Assembly: GCA_034430215.1 (NCBI GenBank)
Contig: DAOUFE010000007.1
Span: 1 to 64,000, forward strand
Length of the DNA stretch: 64,000 nt
Direction: 5' to 3'
Origin: UBA4782 sp034430215
GTDB taxonomy: Bacteria; Chloroflexota; Anaerolineae; Anaerolineales; Anaerolineaceae
Of this stretch, positions 35,374 to 44,228 are shown in pieces; positions within the stretch are counted from its first letter, which is position 1; each line of letters begins with the position of its first letter. The notes beneath the pieces were generated by a model. That model was not told the origin of the DNA. It searched no databases and saw only the letters and a program-made list of their open reading frames with translations. The translations under genes and the position numbers were made by a program.

Positions 35374-36974
35374 TACTTTGATCCTCCGATCATCACATAG
35401 GTTGCCAGAAGGATGATCAATAAGAGCGTCCAAAGTACTCCCCCTTCGCCTTCCAAAAATCGAGTGATAAATTGAACAAGACGCTGTGTGATCTTTAAAA
35501 GCCAACCAAAAGCAATATACATCCAATCAAAACGGAATACGGTCACAAGAATATTCCACGCTTTTCTACCAGTTTTAAGACGAGGGTCATTATGTAAGAA
35601 TACTCCTAATTTGGATCGTTCCCACCATCGAATTGACAGTATGATTAGGATCGCCAAGATATCTGCACTTAATGCCACCCACCAGATACCCGCCTGTAAA
35701 CCAGTGGGCATCCCAAGTAACCCTATGATCCAATGACATAAAATCAAAATCACCAGACCAAACACATAGATTGCCAGCATCCATCTTTCAAGTACTTCTT
35801 CACTTTTCTTCTTTACCATCAATTGCCGGTATGTCCCAGCAAGTAAAATTCCAAAAACCATGATGAAAAAGATATCTGGCAAATTGAAGGGGTATACACT
35901 GATTCCAGGTAACCCGCTGGCTAATGGTGTATATGGAAGTCCGGATAATCCCAACATGGCAGCAATAGGAATGGGTAAAAATGATCTTCTGCTTTCACTA
36001 AACAGGAATACTACTCCCCCTATAACGATCATCGCCACTCCCCAGGCTGGTACTGATTCAGGTTGACCACGTACGCTCGCCGCAATAGCCAGCCCTGAAA
36101 GTGCAATCATCCAATAAGGTCTACCCTCCAGGTCATCTTCGGAAGCAAGCCACATTACTGCCCCGTATCCTGCAGCGATAATACAGAATAATAAAACGGG
36201 AACAGCATATGAAGGTGAAACAACATCGGCTGGCAATCTGCCTAATATAACCAGGCTGGCAGCAGGAGAAACCAGGCGTAAAACAGTACCTAACCCTCTA
36301 CGAGTCATCTTTTCACTGGTAAAGGGTAAATGCAGCGGAATTACACCCAGGCGTAAACTGCATGCCAGCAATAAGATCACACTTTGTGGTAGAGCAACAT
36401 TGTTGATCTCTAGAATTGAACCAGAGACACGAGTTGAAATGATCGCCCATAAAACGAGGATGCTCCCACCAATCTTTGCAATAAATGCAAGAATCGTACG
36501 TTGATTCAAGGATTTATCCCGTTCGGAAAGAACCAGTACGGTTAATTCAATCAGGTCTACTGCTGTCCAGGTCAAAATGATCGCCAATGGAGTCGTTGCC
36601 AAAACTGCTGCTAAGCCTGATGCGGTAACAAGGATAGCAAATGCCCAGGCAGAAGGGTTGAATTGCTGTTGAAATTGAATTGCAGCGGTAAGGAGAACGG
36701 TTACCAATAAACCTGTAAGGGCGAATGCATAAGGCCATGAAAATCGATCCAGGTCAAGCACAATAGGATATCCTGTACTTCCTGGTAGGTTTTCGAACGA
36801 GCTAGTAAAAGGCGAAACGGTATCCCAATTGATTGCAAGTAGCATCACCAGGGCTGCGACACTGCCTGCCAGCGATGTTAACCAGATATACCCAATATTA
36901 ACTTTCGCTCGCTGCATACCCAGAACAGCCAGACCAGTGAGTATCAAAACAGCAACAGGCAGCAGCACTAGCAT
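35373..36974 (-). CDS. Diverged complex-I-like (NuoL/M-type) membrane protein
   Basis: A 533-residue membrane protein, about 15 helices. CSLRLGVIPLHLPFTSEKM aligns with the KxxxxPxHxWLPxA segment of NuoL/M/N but has Arg for the channel Lys. LTWTAVDLIELTVLVL resembles the helix-5 segment with a shifted acidic residue, and GLSGLPYTPLASGLPG corresponds to AGIPPLAGF. The Lys-rich KRLLAYSSI segment is not recognisable. It begins one base after the dihydropyrimidinase stop. Taken with its two downstream neighbours this looks like a stripped-down or repurposed antiporter module without any redox subunit. Confidence 0.68.
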   Translation of the reverse strand: MLVLLPVAVLILTGLAVLGMQRAKVNIGYIWLTSLAGSVAALVMLLAINWDTVSPFTSSFENLPGSTGYPIVLDLDRFSWPYAFALTGLLVTVLLTAAIQFQQQFNPSAWAFAILVTASGLAAVLATTPLAIILTWTAVDLIELTVLVLSERDKSLNQRTILAFIAKIGGSILVLWAIISTRVSGSILEINNVALPQSVILLLACSLRLGVIPLHLPFTSEKMTRRGLGTVLRLVSPAASLVILGRLPADVVSPSYAVPVLLFCIIAAGYGAVMWLASEDDLEGRPYWMIALSGLAIAASVRGQPESVPAWGVAMIVIGGVVFLFSESRRSFLPIPIAAMLGLSGLPYTPLASGLPGISVYPFNLPDIFFIMVFGILLAGTYRQLMVKKKSEEVLERWMLAIYVFGLVILILCHWIIGLLGMPTGLQAGIWWVALSADILAILIILSIRWWERSKLGVFLHNDPRLKTGRKAWNILVTVFRFDWMYIAFGWLLKITQRLVQFITRFLEGEGGVLWTLLLIILLATYVMIGGSK

Positions 36975-36975
36975 G

Positions 36976-38397
36976 TTAAAGGATCATCCCAAAGGGTTTT
37001 CGGTGAATGAATTTTCCACTCCCCGCTTTGCCCAACCAGGTATCTCCATCAACGATCATTTTTCCACGCAGGAACACTTTCTCTGGGTACCCCTTGAGGT
37101 TCCATCCTTCATATAAGGAGTAATCTGTTCTGTGCTTTGCTTTTTCTACGCCGTATTTCACAACTTTTTCAGGATCCCATATCGAAATATCCGCATCGGA
37201 ACCAGGAAGGAGTGCTCCCTTTTGAGGGTACATTCCAAAAATCTTCGCAGGATTCGTACAAGCCATCGCCACAAACTGGTTAGCGGTGATCTTGCCTGTA
37301 CCCACACCATAAGTCCACAGGATGGGCATTCGATCTCCTACTCCGGGTAACCCATTGGGAATCTTGGTAAAGTCATTCTTCCCCAGTTCTTTTCCCGCTA
37401 TCTTCACGGGTTTACCTTCATACATTATTGGTTTTGTTCCATCAAAAAAGAATGGGCAATGGTCGGTGGAAAATACCTGAAGTGTCTTATCCATCACGCC
37501 ATCCCAAATTCTCTCATTATCAGCTTTGGTACGCATCGGCGGTGAACATATCCACTTCGAGCCGTCCTCCCTCTCCAGTTCTTCTTCTGTGAAGAAGAGA
37601 TACTGCGGACAGGTTTCGCCCATCACCTGCAAACCCTTGCTTCGCGCATAAGCGATCTGGTCTACTTCGCCACCTACATTTACATGTACGATATAGAGTG
37701 GTGCATGAGCCTGTGCAGATAGAGCCGCAGCCCTCAATACTGATTCCACAGCCCCCCAGGCAGGTCTTGTGCGTGCATGCCAGATTGGCTCTGTATGCCC
37801 TGATTTTAAAGCCTCTGCTACTAAAACATCAATCACATCGCCGTTTTCAGCATGCAGCAGAGTCAATATCCCTGCATCTCTGGCAATTCGCATTACTTTA
37901 AAGATATTCCCGTCTTCAAGACGTAAACGATTGTTGTAAGCGGTGAACACCTTGACACTGGTAATGCCAGTTTCGACAAGTTGAGGAATTTCTGCTGCTA
38001 CCTGGTCATCAAAGTGGGTAATATTCATGTGGAAACCATAATCGACCGCTACTTTCGGGTCTGCATGGGCACGCCATTTTTCCACATTCGCAAGTAGTGG
38101 CGCGACATCCTGTGAAACGAAGTCAATCACGGTTGTGGTTGCTCCAAAAGCAGCGGCTTTTGTACCAGTATAATGATCATCCGATGAGACTGTATTGAAC
38201 ATGGGCAAGTCCAGGTGTACATGAACATCTACACCACCAGGCATCACAAGTTTTCCCTTTGCATCGATCACCTGGCAACCTTCAGGAATCGGTATTGCTT
38301 GCCCAATCGCTTTGATTTTTTCACCCTCTATCAATATATCTGCTTCATAATTCTCTGAAGCGGTAATGATCGTACCTGATTGAATAATAATGCTCAT
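36976..38397 (-). CDS. Dihydropyrimidinase / D-hydantoinase
   Basis: Zinc amidohydrolase that opens cyclic diamides such as dihydrouracil, dihydrothymine or hydantoins; cytoplasmic. The 473 residues carry DVHVHLD near 57, the carboxylated Lys in SVKVFTAYNN near 150, LHAENGD near 182, IVHVNVGG near 238 and the metal Asp region STDHCPFFFDG near 312. HyuA-type enzymes of this family also occur in anaerobic purine-degradation clusters. GGAGG precedes ATG 38397, which overlaps the stop of the upstream gene as ATGA. It heads the metabolic part of an operon that continues into three membrane proteins and SelB. Substrate is inferred only from family. Confidence 0.92.
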   Translation of the reverse strand: MSIIIQSGTIITASENYEADILIEGEKIKAIGQAIPIPEGCQVIDAKGKLVMPGGVDVHVHLDLPMFNTVSSDDHYTGTKAAAFGATTTVIDFVSQDVAPLLANVEKWRAHADPKVAVDYGFHMNITHFDDQVAAEIPQLVETGITSVKVFTAYNNRLRLEDGNIFKVMRIARDAGILTLLHAENGDVIDVLVAEALKSGHTEPIWHARTRPAWGAVESVLRAAALSAQAHAPLYIVHVNVGGEVDQIAYARSKGLQVMGETCPQYLFFTEEELEREDGSKWICSPPMRTKADNERIWDGVMDKTLQVFSTDHCPFFFDGTKPIMYEGKPVKIAGKELGKNDFTKIPNGLPGVGDRMPILWTYGVGTGKITANQFVAMACTNPAKIFGMYPQKGALLPGSDADISIWDPEKVVKYGVEKAKHRTDYSLYEGWNLKGYPEKVFLRGKMIVDGDTWLGKAGSGKFIHRKPFGMIL

Positions 38398-38981
38398 GAA
38401 TCCTCCAGATAATCACCGATACCTTCAGCTAAACACGAAAAGTCACCCAGCATTGCTAAAAAAGCAGGGTCTATTTCAAAATTAGAGATTTCCTGTGTTT
38501 GATATTGCCCGCTAATGGCTGCACGCTCGCGTAAAGAACGCCACAGTACCTGTCGTTCTTCAGAGCGTATCACCAGGTCATTACCAGTTCTGGCACAGGC
38601 AAATAATTCTCCCGTTGTATAAAGAAATGTGATCCTTTTCCATTTGTCAGCCATAATGGGACGTGCAAGTTCCTGAATAGGACCCAATTGAATTTTATAG
38701 TATTCTTCATTTGCGCGCGGATGATCTGGTTGGTCACGAAACAATTCTGCTCTGGTAGTCAGCTCATTACCTCTAACGGAGGCAAAGAATCGGATCTGCC
38801 AGCGATAATCTTCACCAAAGGCAGCAGTCTGATAAAAAGCCAGGTAATCCACATTCACTACTTTCGGAGCAAATCGTAGAGGTATGCGGTACCAACCCAA
38901 AACCCGGGCAATTTCAAGGTCGCGTGGTTGAGGCATAACTCCAACCAGGATCAACGAAGATGGCGAAGGGAATATTTCCAT
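38394..38981 (-). CDS. Conserved protein of unknown function
   Basis: A 195-residue soluble protein. It has an aromatic-rich N-terminal half (WYRIPLRFAPKVVNVDYLAFYQ, split here by position about 30-55) and a middle segment YYKIQLGPIQELARPI that recalls conserved hypothetical proteins, sometimes fused to restriction-endonuclease-like DUF559 domains, found in Chloroflexi and cyanobacteria. That recollection is from memory. No catalytic motif is certain. ATG 38981 is preferred because conservation starts there; the frame is open back to 39044. It overlaps dihydropyrimidinase by ATGA, so the two are co-expressed and divergent from tyrS. Confidence 0.7.
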   Translation of the reverse strand: MEIFPSPSSLILVGVMPQPRDLEIARVLGWYRIPLRFAPKVVNVDYLAFYQTAAFGEDYRWQIRFFASVRGNELTTRAELFRDQPDHPRANEEYYKIQLGPIQELARPIMADKWKRITFLYTTGELFACARTGNDLVIRSEERQVLWRSLRERAAISGQYQTQEISNFEIDPAFLAMLGDFSCLAEGIGDYLEDS

Positions 38982-39064
38982 GAAGTTAAGTTTACCACTT
39001 CTATAAATCACACATGAAATTTTTGAAAAAATGAAAAAATCCATGCCTAAGTACCAATCATTCG

Positions 39065-39073
39065 TGCTATACT
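39065..39073 (+). promoter_or_regulatory. Extended -10 promoter element upstream of tyrS
   Basis: TGC-TATACT is an extended -10 match (TGnTATAAT-like) 47 bases before tyrS. The -35 region is weak. A short inverted repeat TCCGG-TTTTT-CCGGA follows at about 39087-39101. No T-box features were found in this short leader. Confidence 0.5.
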
Positions 39074-39119
39074 TTTGAGAATACTATCCGGTTTTTCCGG
39101 AACATCACAGGAATGTTAA

Positions 39120-40397
39120 ATGAGCGAATCAATATTCAACGAATTACAATGGCGCGGCATGGTGTACGATAAAGTCGAAGGAGTGCAGGATCTGCTTGCA
39201 CGTGAGAAAGTCACCGTTTACAACGGATTTGATGTAACCGCAGACAGCTTGCATATTGGTCATATCGTTCCCTTAATTGCCCTGGCTCGCCTGCAACGCT
39301 TTGGTCATCACCCCATCGCACTCGCCGGTGGTGGTACTACTATGATCGGTGACCCTTCGGGAAAAAATTCTGAACGTCCCCTGATGTCCTTAGAGTTGAT
39401 CCAGGCAAACACTGAAGCCATTAAAAAACAGTTGGCTCACTTTCTTGATTTCGAAAGTAAATCAAATCCTGCAAAGTTGTTGAATAACGCTGATTGGTTA
39501 ACGAACCTCAACATGATTGAATTTATGCGGGATGTTGGAAAAAATTTCACTGTTAACTACATGCTTGCAAAGGACTCAGTCAAATTACGCCTGGAGCGTG
39601 AAGATGGTCTGTCTTTCACCGAGTTCACCTATATGCTTTTACAATCATACGATTTTCTCTACCTGTATGACCATTATGGTTGCAAATTGCAAACTGGTGG
39701 AAGTGATCAATGGGGCAACATCACTGCTGGCGTCGAATTGATTCGTAGAATGCGCAGTACGCAGGTTTTTGGAATGGTCTATCCTTTGATCACAAAATCA
39801 GATGGTACGAAATTCGGGAAAACCGAATCTGGTTCTGTATGGCTGGATCCCGAAAAGACCTCACCATACCGTTTCTACCAGTTTTGGATGAATACTGATG
39901 ATAAGGATGTCATTAATTACCTCCGGTACTTTACCTTCAATGACATTCTTACCATAGCTGACCTTGAGGTCAAATTAAAAGAAAAACCAGAAGAACGTGA
40001 AGCACATCGTAAACTTGCAAAAGACATGACGTTGATGGTTCATGGAGAAACTGCTCTGGCACGTGCCGAACAAGCAAGTCAGGCACTCTTTGGTGGAGAG
40101 ATAAGCGGGCTATCTGCAGCTGAGATCAGTGAAATCTTCTCAGATGTGCCGTCCTTCGAGATGTCAAAAAATGAGCTTGAAGGCAATATTTCTCTGGTCG
40201 ATCTTCTGGCTAACTCTGGCGTAGTTAAATCAAAAGGCGAAGCCCGGCGCAGCCTGCAAGAGGGGGGCATCTACATCAACAATCATCGGGCAAATGATGT
40301 GAACCAGACAATAAGCACTGCTGATATACTAGAAGGTCAGTTCATTATTTTAAGAAAAGGCAAGAAGAATTACACCCTTATAAAGGTTCTTGGTTAA
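39120..40397 (+). CDS. tyrS: Tyrosyl-tRNA synthetase
   Basis: Class I aminoacyl-tRNA synthetase charging tRNA-Tyr; cytoplasmic, homodimer. The 425 residues contain the HIGH motif (LHIGHIVPL) near residue 47, the tyrosine-binding QSYDFLYLYDHYGCKLQTGGSDQWGN region (read in two parts) near 180-200, and the KMSKS equivalent KFGKT near 235, followed by a C-terminal S4 RNA-binding domain (about 360-425). AGGA lies 8 bases before ATG 39120. It is a single-gene transcript with an extended -10 promoter and a strong terminator right after it. Confidence 0.97.
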   Translation: MSESIFNELQWRGMVYDKVEGVQDLLAREKVTVYNGFDVTADSLHIGHIVPLIALARLQRFGHHPIALAGGGTTMIGDPSGKNSERPLMSLELIQANTEAIKKQLAHFLDFESKSNPAKLLNNADWLTNLNMIEFMRDVGKNFTVNYMLAKDSVKLRLEREDGLSFTEFTYMLLQSYDFLYLYDHYGCKLQTGGSDQWGNITAGVELIRRMRSTQVFGMVYPLITKSDGTKFGKTESGSVWLDPEKTSPYRFYQFWMNTDDKDVINYLRYFTFNDILTIADLEVKLKEKPEEREAHRKLAKDMTLMVHGETALARAEQASQALFGGEISGLSAAEISEIFSDVPSFEMSKNELEGNISLVDLLANSGVVKSKGEARRSLQEGGIYINNHRANDVNQTISTADILEGQFIILRKGKKNYTLIKVLG

Positions 40398-40400
40398 ACT

Positions 40401-40437
40401 AAAAGGCTGTTCTGTAAAAAAAGAACAGCCTTTTTCT
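40401..40437. terminator. Intrinsic terminator of tyrS
   Basis: Thirteen-base stem AAAAGGCTGTTCT (40401-40413) with AGAACAGCCTTTT (40422-40434), loop of eight bases, followed by more T. It sits between tyrS and the convergent PLP enzyme gene, and the A-run on its left could serve the minus-strand operon too. Confidence 0.92.
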
Positions 40438-40472
40438 TTATACCTCAAAACCAAAACAGAATTTTCTGTTGA

Positions 40473-41948
40473 TTAGTAGTTCTTAATCAATCCAACTTTC
40501 GCATTGAATTCATTGATCAGTTCGTCTACTTCTGGTATTTGTTCCTGGAATTCAGTCCAGTAATCCGGCTTATGCCACTGGTCAAGGATTTCTTGATATG
40601 TCTTTCCTTGCTGCTCAACCCAGGTATAGTATTTAAGATTATGAACGCGTTTGCGGTCAACGTAGCTCAACTCAAGCATATTATCGGTTGATTCACCAAC
40701 CAGGCTGGAAGCATATGCTTCAGCAGCATCAGATGCAGTGAAAGCACCAAATTCTTTGCGATACTCATCGATACGGGTACCATAAAGTTCCATCGAGTCA
40801 GTCAACACGATGAGCATGACATCTTTTTTACCCATTTCGTAGTACTTTGCTGTCTTGATCGCTGAAAGCATGTTGGCAATTCCAGAGAATCCCATCAGGT
40901 TCAGGTTGGCAATGGTTGATTGTGGTACACCCTTTTTTGCAAGATAAGCCTGACCTTCAGGCTCATTGAACAGGCGCATAATGTTCACTACGTCATTATC
41001 ATCAATGGCGGTGATCAGATCAGTATTTTTTACATTATGGATCCACGGTACATGTTTGTCGCCAATTCCCTCAATGCGGTGGGCACCAAAACCATTCTGC
41101 AGTAAGGTTGGGCACTGCAAAGCTTCACTGGCGGTGATTATGCTGGTGGGGAATACCTGTTTCAGATAATCGCCGCAGCCGATTGTACCGGCAGAACCTG
41201 TGGTCAATGCAACGCCGCGATAATTATCACCAGGTCCCATGACTTTTCGTAGTACTTCTTCCATGGCATGACCGGTAATTTCATAATGCCATTGATAGTT
41301 GCCAAATTCTTCAAACTGGTTGAAGATCATAAGATCCTCTCCAGATTTACGGAGTTCCCAGCACTTGTCAAAAATTTCTTTTACGTTAGATTCGCTACCT
41401 GGTGTAGCGATGACTTCACCTGCGATCTTTGAAAGCCACTCAAAGCGTTCTCTGCTCATCCCCTCTGGTAAGATGGCGATCGAAGTACAGGCTAACAAGG
41501 CGGAATCATAGGCACCGCCACGGCAGTAATTACCTGTGGATGGCCAGACTGCTTTTTGAGTTGTAGGATCAAATTGACCGGTTACAAGTCGGGGAACTAA
41601 ACAACCAAATGCAGCACCTACTTTATGTGCACCAGTGGGGAACCATTTCCCCACTAAAGCATAGATGCGTGCCTCTGTGCCTGTCAGGCTTGAGGGTAAT
41701 TCAATGAAATTAACACCACCGAAACCACCACCTTTAGCTACCGGCTGATTGTGCCAGGTAATGCGAAATAAGTTGCGAGGATGCACATCCCATAAGCCAA
41801 TGCCTGATAATTCTTCTTTGATCTTCGCTGGGATCAATTCGGGGTTCTTCATCTGGGCATAGGTAGGAATGATAATATTCCGTTCGCGTGCTCGTTGCAC
41901 TGCCCGTTCCTGTCGATCTTTAATTACGGTTAAATCAACTTTACTCAT
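40473..41948 (-). CDS. Fold-type II PLP-dependent enzyme of unknown substrate
   Basis: A 491-residue pyridoxal-phosphate enzyme of the tryptophan synthase beta / cysteine synthase superfamily. The PLP lysine is Lys109 in PTGAHKVGAAF, the asparagine loop is STGNYCRGGAY near 147, and the phosphate-binding glycine loop is TTGSAGTIGCGD near 265. It is not a standard threonine synthase, TrpB or CysK: it is longer and has a distinctive C-terminal helical part. ATG 41948 with AAGGAG upstream is preferred to TTG 41954. It is the last gene of the importer-ThrC-GT-PLP run. By analogy with YgeX of purine-degradation clusters it could be an ammonia lyase, but this is speculation. Confidence 0.78.
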   Translation of the reverse strand: MSKVDLTVIKDRQERAVQRARERNIIIPTYAQMKNPELIPAKIKEELSGIGLWDVHPRNLFRITWHNQPVAKGGGFGGVNFIELPSSLTGTEARIYALVGKWFPTGAHKVGAAFGCLVPRLVTGQFDPTTQKAVWPSTGNYCRGGAYDSALLACTSIAILPEGMSRERFEWLSKIAGEVIATPGSESNVKEIFDKCWELRKSGEDLMIFNQFEEFGNYQWHYEITGHAMEEVLRKVMGPGDNYRGVALTTGSAGTIGCGDYLKQVFPTSIITASEALQCPTLLQNGFGAHRIEGIGDKHVPWIHNVKNTDLITAIDDNDVVNIMRLFNEPEGQAYLAKKGVPQSTIANLNLMGFSGIANMLSAIKTAKYYEMGKKDVMLIVLTDSMELYGTRIDEYRKEFGAFTASDAAEAYASSLVGESTDNMLELSYVDRKRVHNLKYYTWVEQQGKTYQEILDQWHKPDYWTEFQEQIPEVDELINEFNAKVGLIKNY

Positions 41949-41954
41949 ACGCAA

Positions 41955-42908
41955 CTACTCCTTATCATGATTAATATTATCGTCTTCAGGACTTTCGCTA
42001 ACAATATAGAGCGGCCTGCCTTTGACTTCATCATAAATTCTGCCAACATACTCCCCTAAAATACCCAGGCTGATTAACTGTACACCACCAAAGAAAAGCA
42101 CCGCGATCAAAGTGGTTGCCTGTCCCAAAAAAGCTTGTTGAGTGATCAGTCGCACAATGATCACTATAGGTATAGCCAGGATACTGATACCAGCTGAGAT
42201 AAATCCAAGGTAGGTAGCAAGCTGTAAAGGAAAATACGAAAAACTGGTGATCGCATTGAGTGCCAGTGCAAGCATCTTTTTTAATGGATATTTCGTTTTC
42301 CCAGCAAAGCGTGCTGCCCGTTTGTAAGACACTCCAATTTGCTTGAAACCAACCCAGGAAGACATCCCACGTAAAAAGCGGTGCGTCTCCCTCATTTTTC
42401 CCATTACATCCACAACCTTGCGATCCATTAAACGGAAGTCGCCAGTATCAAGGGGAATATTGATATCAGTGATCTTTGAGATCAACCGGTAGAAAACAGA
42501 TGCGGTCGTTCGTTTAAACCAGGTTTCGCCTTCTCTTTCTGCACGAACCGCATACACCACCTGGTATCCTTCTTTCCATTTTTCGATCATTTCCAGAATT
42601 ACTTCCGGTGGATCCTGCAGATCTGCATCGATGATTACCACTGCTTTTCCTCGACTGTAATCCATGCCCGCCGTTACGGCTACCTGGTGTCCAAAATTTC
42701 GGGCGAAGATCACCGGCCTCACCCGGCTATCCTGTTTTGCCAAACGGCGAATGATCTCGGTTGAACCATCCTGGCTACCATCATCAACAATGATCAATTC
42801 CCAGGGTTCTTTTGTTATCTCCATCACTTCACTGATGCGGCTTACGAGAACATCCAGACAATCTTTTTCATTGTAGACAGGAGCTATGATAGAAAAAGTA
42901 GGTAACAT
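41955..42908 (-). CDS. GT2 glycosyltransferase, DPM1/GtrB-like
   Basis: Membrane-associated transferase of 317 residues that probably moves a sugar from a nucleotide to undecaprenyl phosphate. N-terminal GT-A domain: SIIAPVYNEKDCLD near 6, IIVDDGSQDGS near 39, and the metal-binding VIIDADLQDPP near 90. Two transmembrane helices lie at about 230-255 and 265-290, as in GtrB/ArnC-type enzymes. It lies 16 bases after the threonine-synthase-like gene and ends just before the PLP enzyme. Why an envelope enzyme sits between two PLP enzymes is unclear; it may simply share the transcript. Confidence 0.9.
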   Translation of the reverse strand: MLPTFSIIAPVYNEKDCLDVLVSRISEVMEITKEPWELIIVDDGSQDGSTEIIRRLAKQDSRVRPVIFARNFGHQVAVTAGMDYSRGKAVVIIDADLQDPPEVILEMIEKWKEGYQVVYAVRAEREGETWFKRTTASVFYRLISKITDINIPLDTGDFRLMDRKVVDVMGKMRETHRFLRGMSSWVGFKQIGVSYKRAARFAGKTKYPLKKMLALALNAITSFSYFPLQLATYLGFISAGISILAIPIVIIVRLITQQAFLGQATTLIAVLFFGGVQLISLGILGEYVGRIYDEVKGRPLYIVSESPEDDNINHDKE

Positions 42909-42924
42909 GATCTTTTCTGTTTTC

Positions 42925-44172
42925 CTATTGGTTCAAATGCTTCTTTAATGCAGATAAAGTAGGCTCGATAATCGGAGCTTCAGTAACTGCCATGAGCGCA
43001 GCCCGTACATCCTTCAATCCGTTGCCAGTATTCAACACGAGGATGCGGTCTTCACCAGAGATCAAACCGGATTTCAGAGCCTTTTTCATTCCAGCAAAGG
43101 CTGTAGCACCTGCAGGTTCAGCGAAAACACCAACTTTTCCTAATTCGCCGATTGCTGAGATGATCTCTTCATCTTTTACGGTAAGGTATGCACCATTTGT
43201 TTGAGTGGCGGCTCGTACCGCACGTACCCCGTCACGAGGCAAGTCAACTGAAATACTGTCCGCAACTGTCTTTGCTGAAACAGGAGTAATCGTTTCTGTT
43301 TTTGCTTCAAAGGCATTGGCGACTGCAGCAGACCCTTCTGATTGAATACCATAAAGCTTTGGCATGATACGCAACCATCCCAATTTTTGCAGATCTTTGA
43401 AACCCTTATGAATACCAGAGATAATGTTCCCATCTCCTACAGATACAAAAATATGCAGTGGAGCTTCATCAGGCTCGAAACCAAGCATCACCTGTTCCCA
43501 AATTTCCAATGCGGCGGTCTTTTTTCCTTCAGCAGTGAAAGGGTTGTATCCAGTATTCCGGCAATACCAGCCAAATTCCTGTGCAGCTTCGATCGTAAGA
43601 TCAAAGGCATTATCGTATGTACCGTCTACCAGGATGACCTGTGCACCATAGATCAACAACTGTGCAACTTTAGCTGGTGGCGCAGATTTCGGTGCGAAAA
43701 TGACCGCTTTTTGACCAACTGCAGCAGACATACCAGCCAAAGCAGCACCCGCGTTGCCTGTTGATGCTGTAACAATTACCTCTGCGCCAATCTGCCTGGC
43801 TCGTGCTACCAGGATGGCGCTTGCCCTATCTTTGAAGGATGCAGTTGGATTCTTTCCTTCATCTTTCAGCCAAAAATCTTTTAATCCATATTGACGCTTG
43901 ATTTCGGGAAGCGTGTAAATCGGGGTCCATCCTGCAGATCGTAGAGGTGTGCCTTCTCCTCCCGGGTCTTCTACAGGGAGTAGAGGTAAATACCGCCACA
44001 ATGAGAAGTCACTTCTTGAAGTGATATCATCAATCTCATAGTGCTGTTTGATATGTTCATAGTCTAAAAGAACATCCAGATTACCCCCATCATGGGGGCA
44101 AGTGTAGGTCACTTCATCTGGTCGAAATTCATGCTCACACAGTGAACAGCGATAACCAACAAACGAATTCAT
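42925..44172 (-). CDS. thrC: Threonine synthase-like PLP enzyme with zinc-ribbon N-terminus
   Basis: A 415-residue fold-type II PLP enzyme. Cysteine pairs near the N-terminus (YRCSLCEHEF and TYTCPHDGG) form a rubredoxin-like zinc ribbon found in one threonine synthase subclass. The PLP Lys is in NPTASFKDRAS near 120, followed by TASTGNAGAALA, and a glycine loop SVGDGNIISGI near 240. Normal role: O-phosphohomoserine to threonine. Because it follows a nucleoside importer and not hom/thrB, a catabolic role (for example a diaminopropionate or serine-type ammonia lyase) is possible; the family call is firm, the substrate is not. GAGGAG precedes ATG 44172. Confidence 0.82.
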   Translation of the reverse strand: MNSFVGYRCSLCEHEFRPDEVTYTCPHDGGNLDVLLDYEHIKQHYEIDDITSRSDFSLWRYLPLLPVEDPGGEGTPLRSAGWTPIYTLPEIKRQYGLKDFWLKDEGKNPTASFKDRASAILVARARQIGAEVIVTASTGNAGAALAGMSAAVGQKAVIFAPKSAPPAKVAQLLIYGAQVILVDGTYDNAFDLTIEAAQEFGWYCRNTGYNPFTAEGKKTAALEIWEQVMLGFEPDEAPLHIFVSVGDGNIISGIHKGFKDLQKLGWLRIMPKLYGIQSEGSAAVANAFEAKTETITPVSAKTVADSISVDLPRDGVRAVRAATQTNGAYLTVKDEEIISAIGELGKVGVFAEPAGATAFAGMKKALKSGLISGEDRILVLNTGNGLKDVRAALMAVTEAPIIEPTLSALKKHLNQ

Positions 44173-44228
44173 ATTCTCCTCAAATAAATATTTATTCTGC
44201 GCCAGGAAATTCCTGATAACCTTCCTGA

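Noticed and set aside
39045..39119. T-box leader for tyrS
   Set aside because: The gap is only 75 bases, with no T-box core sequence and no terminator/antiterminator pair.
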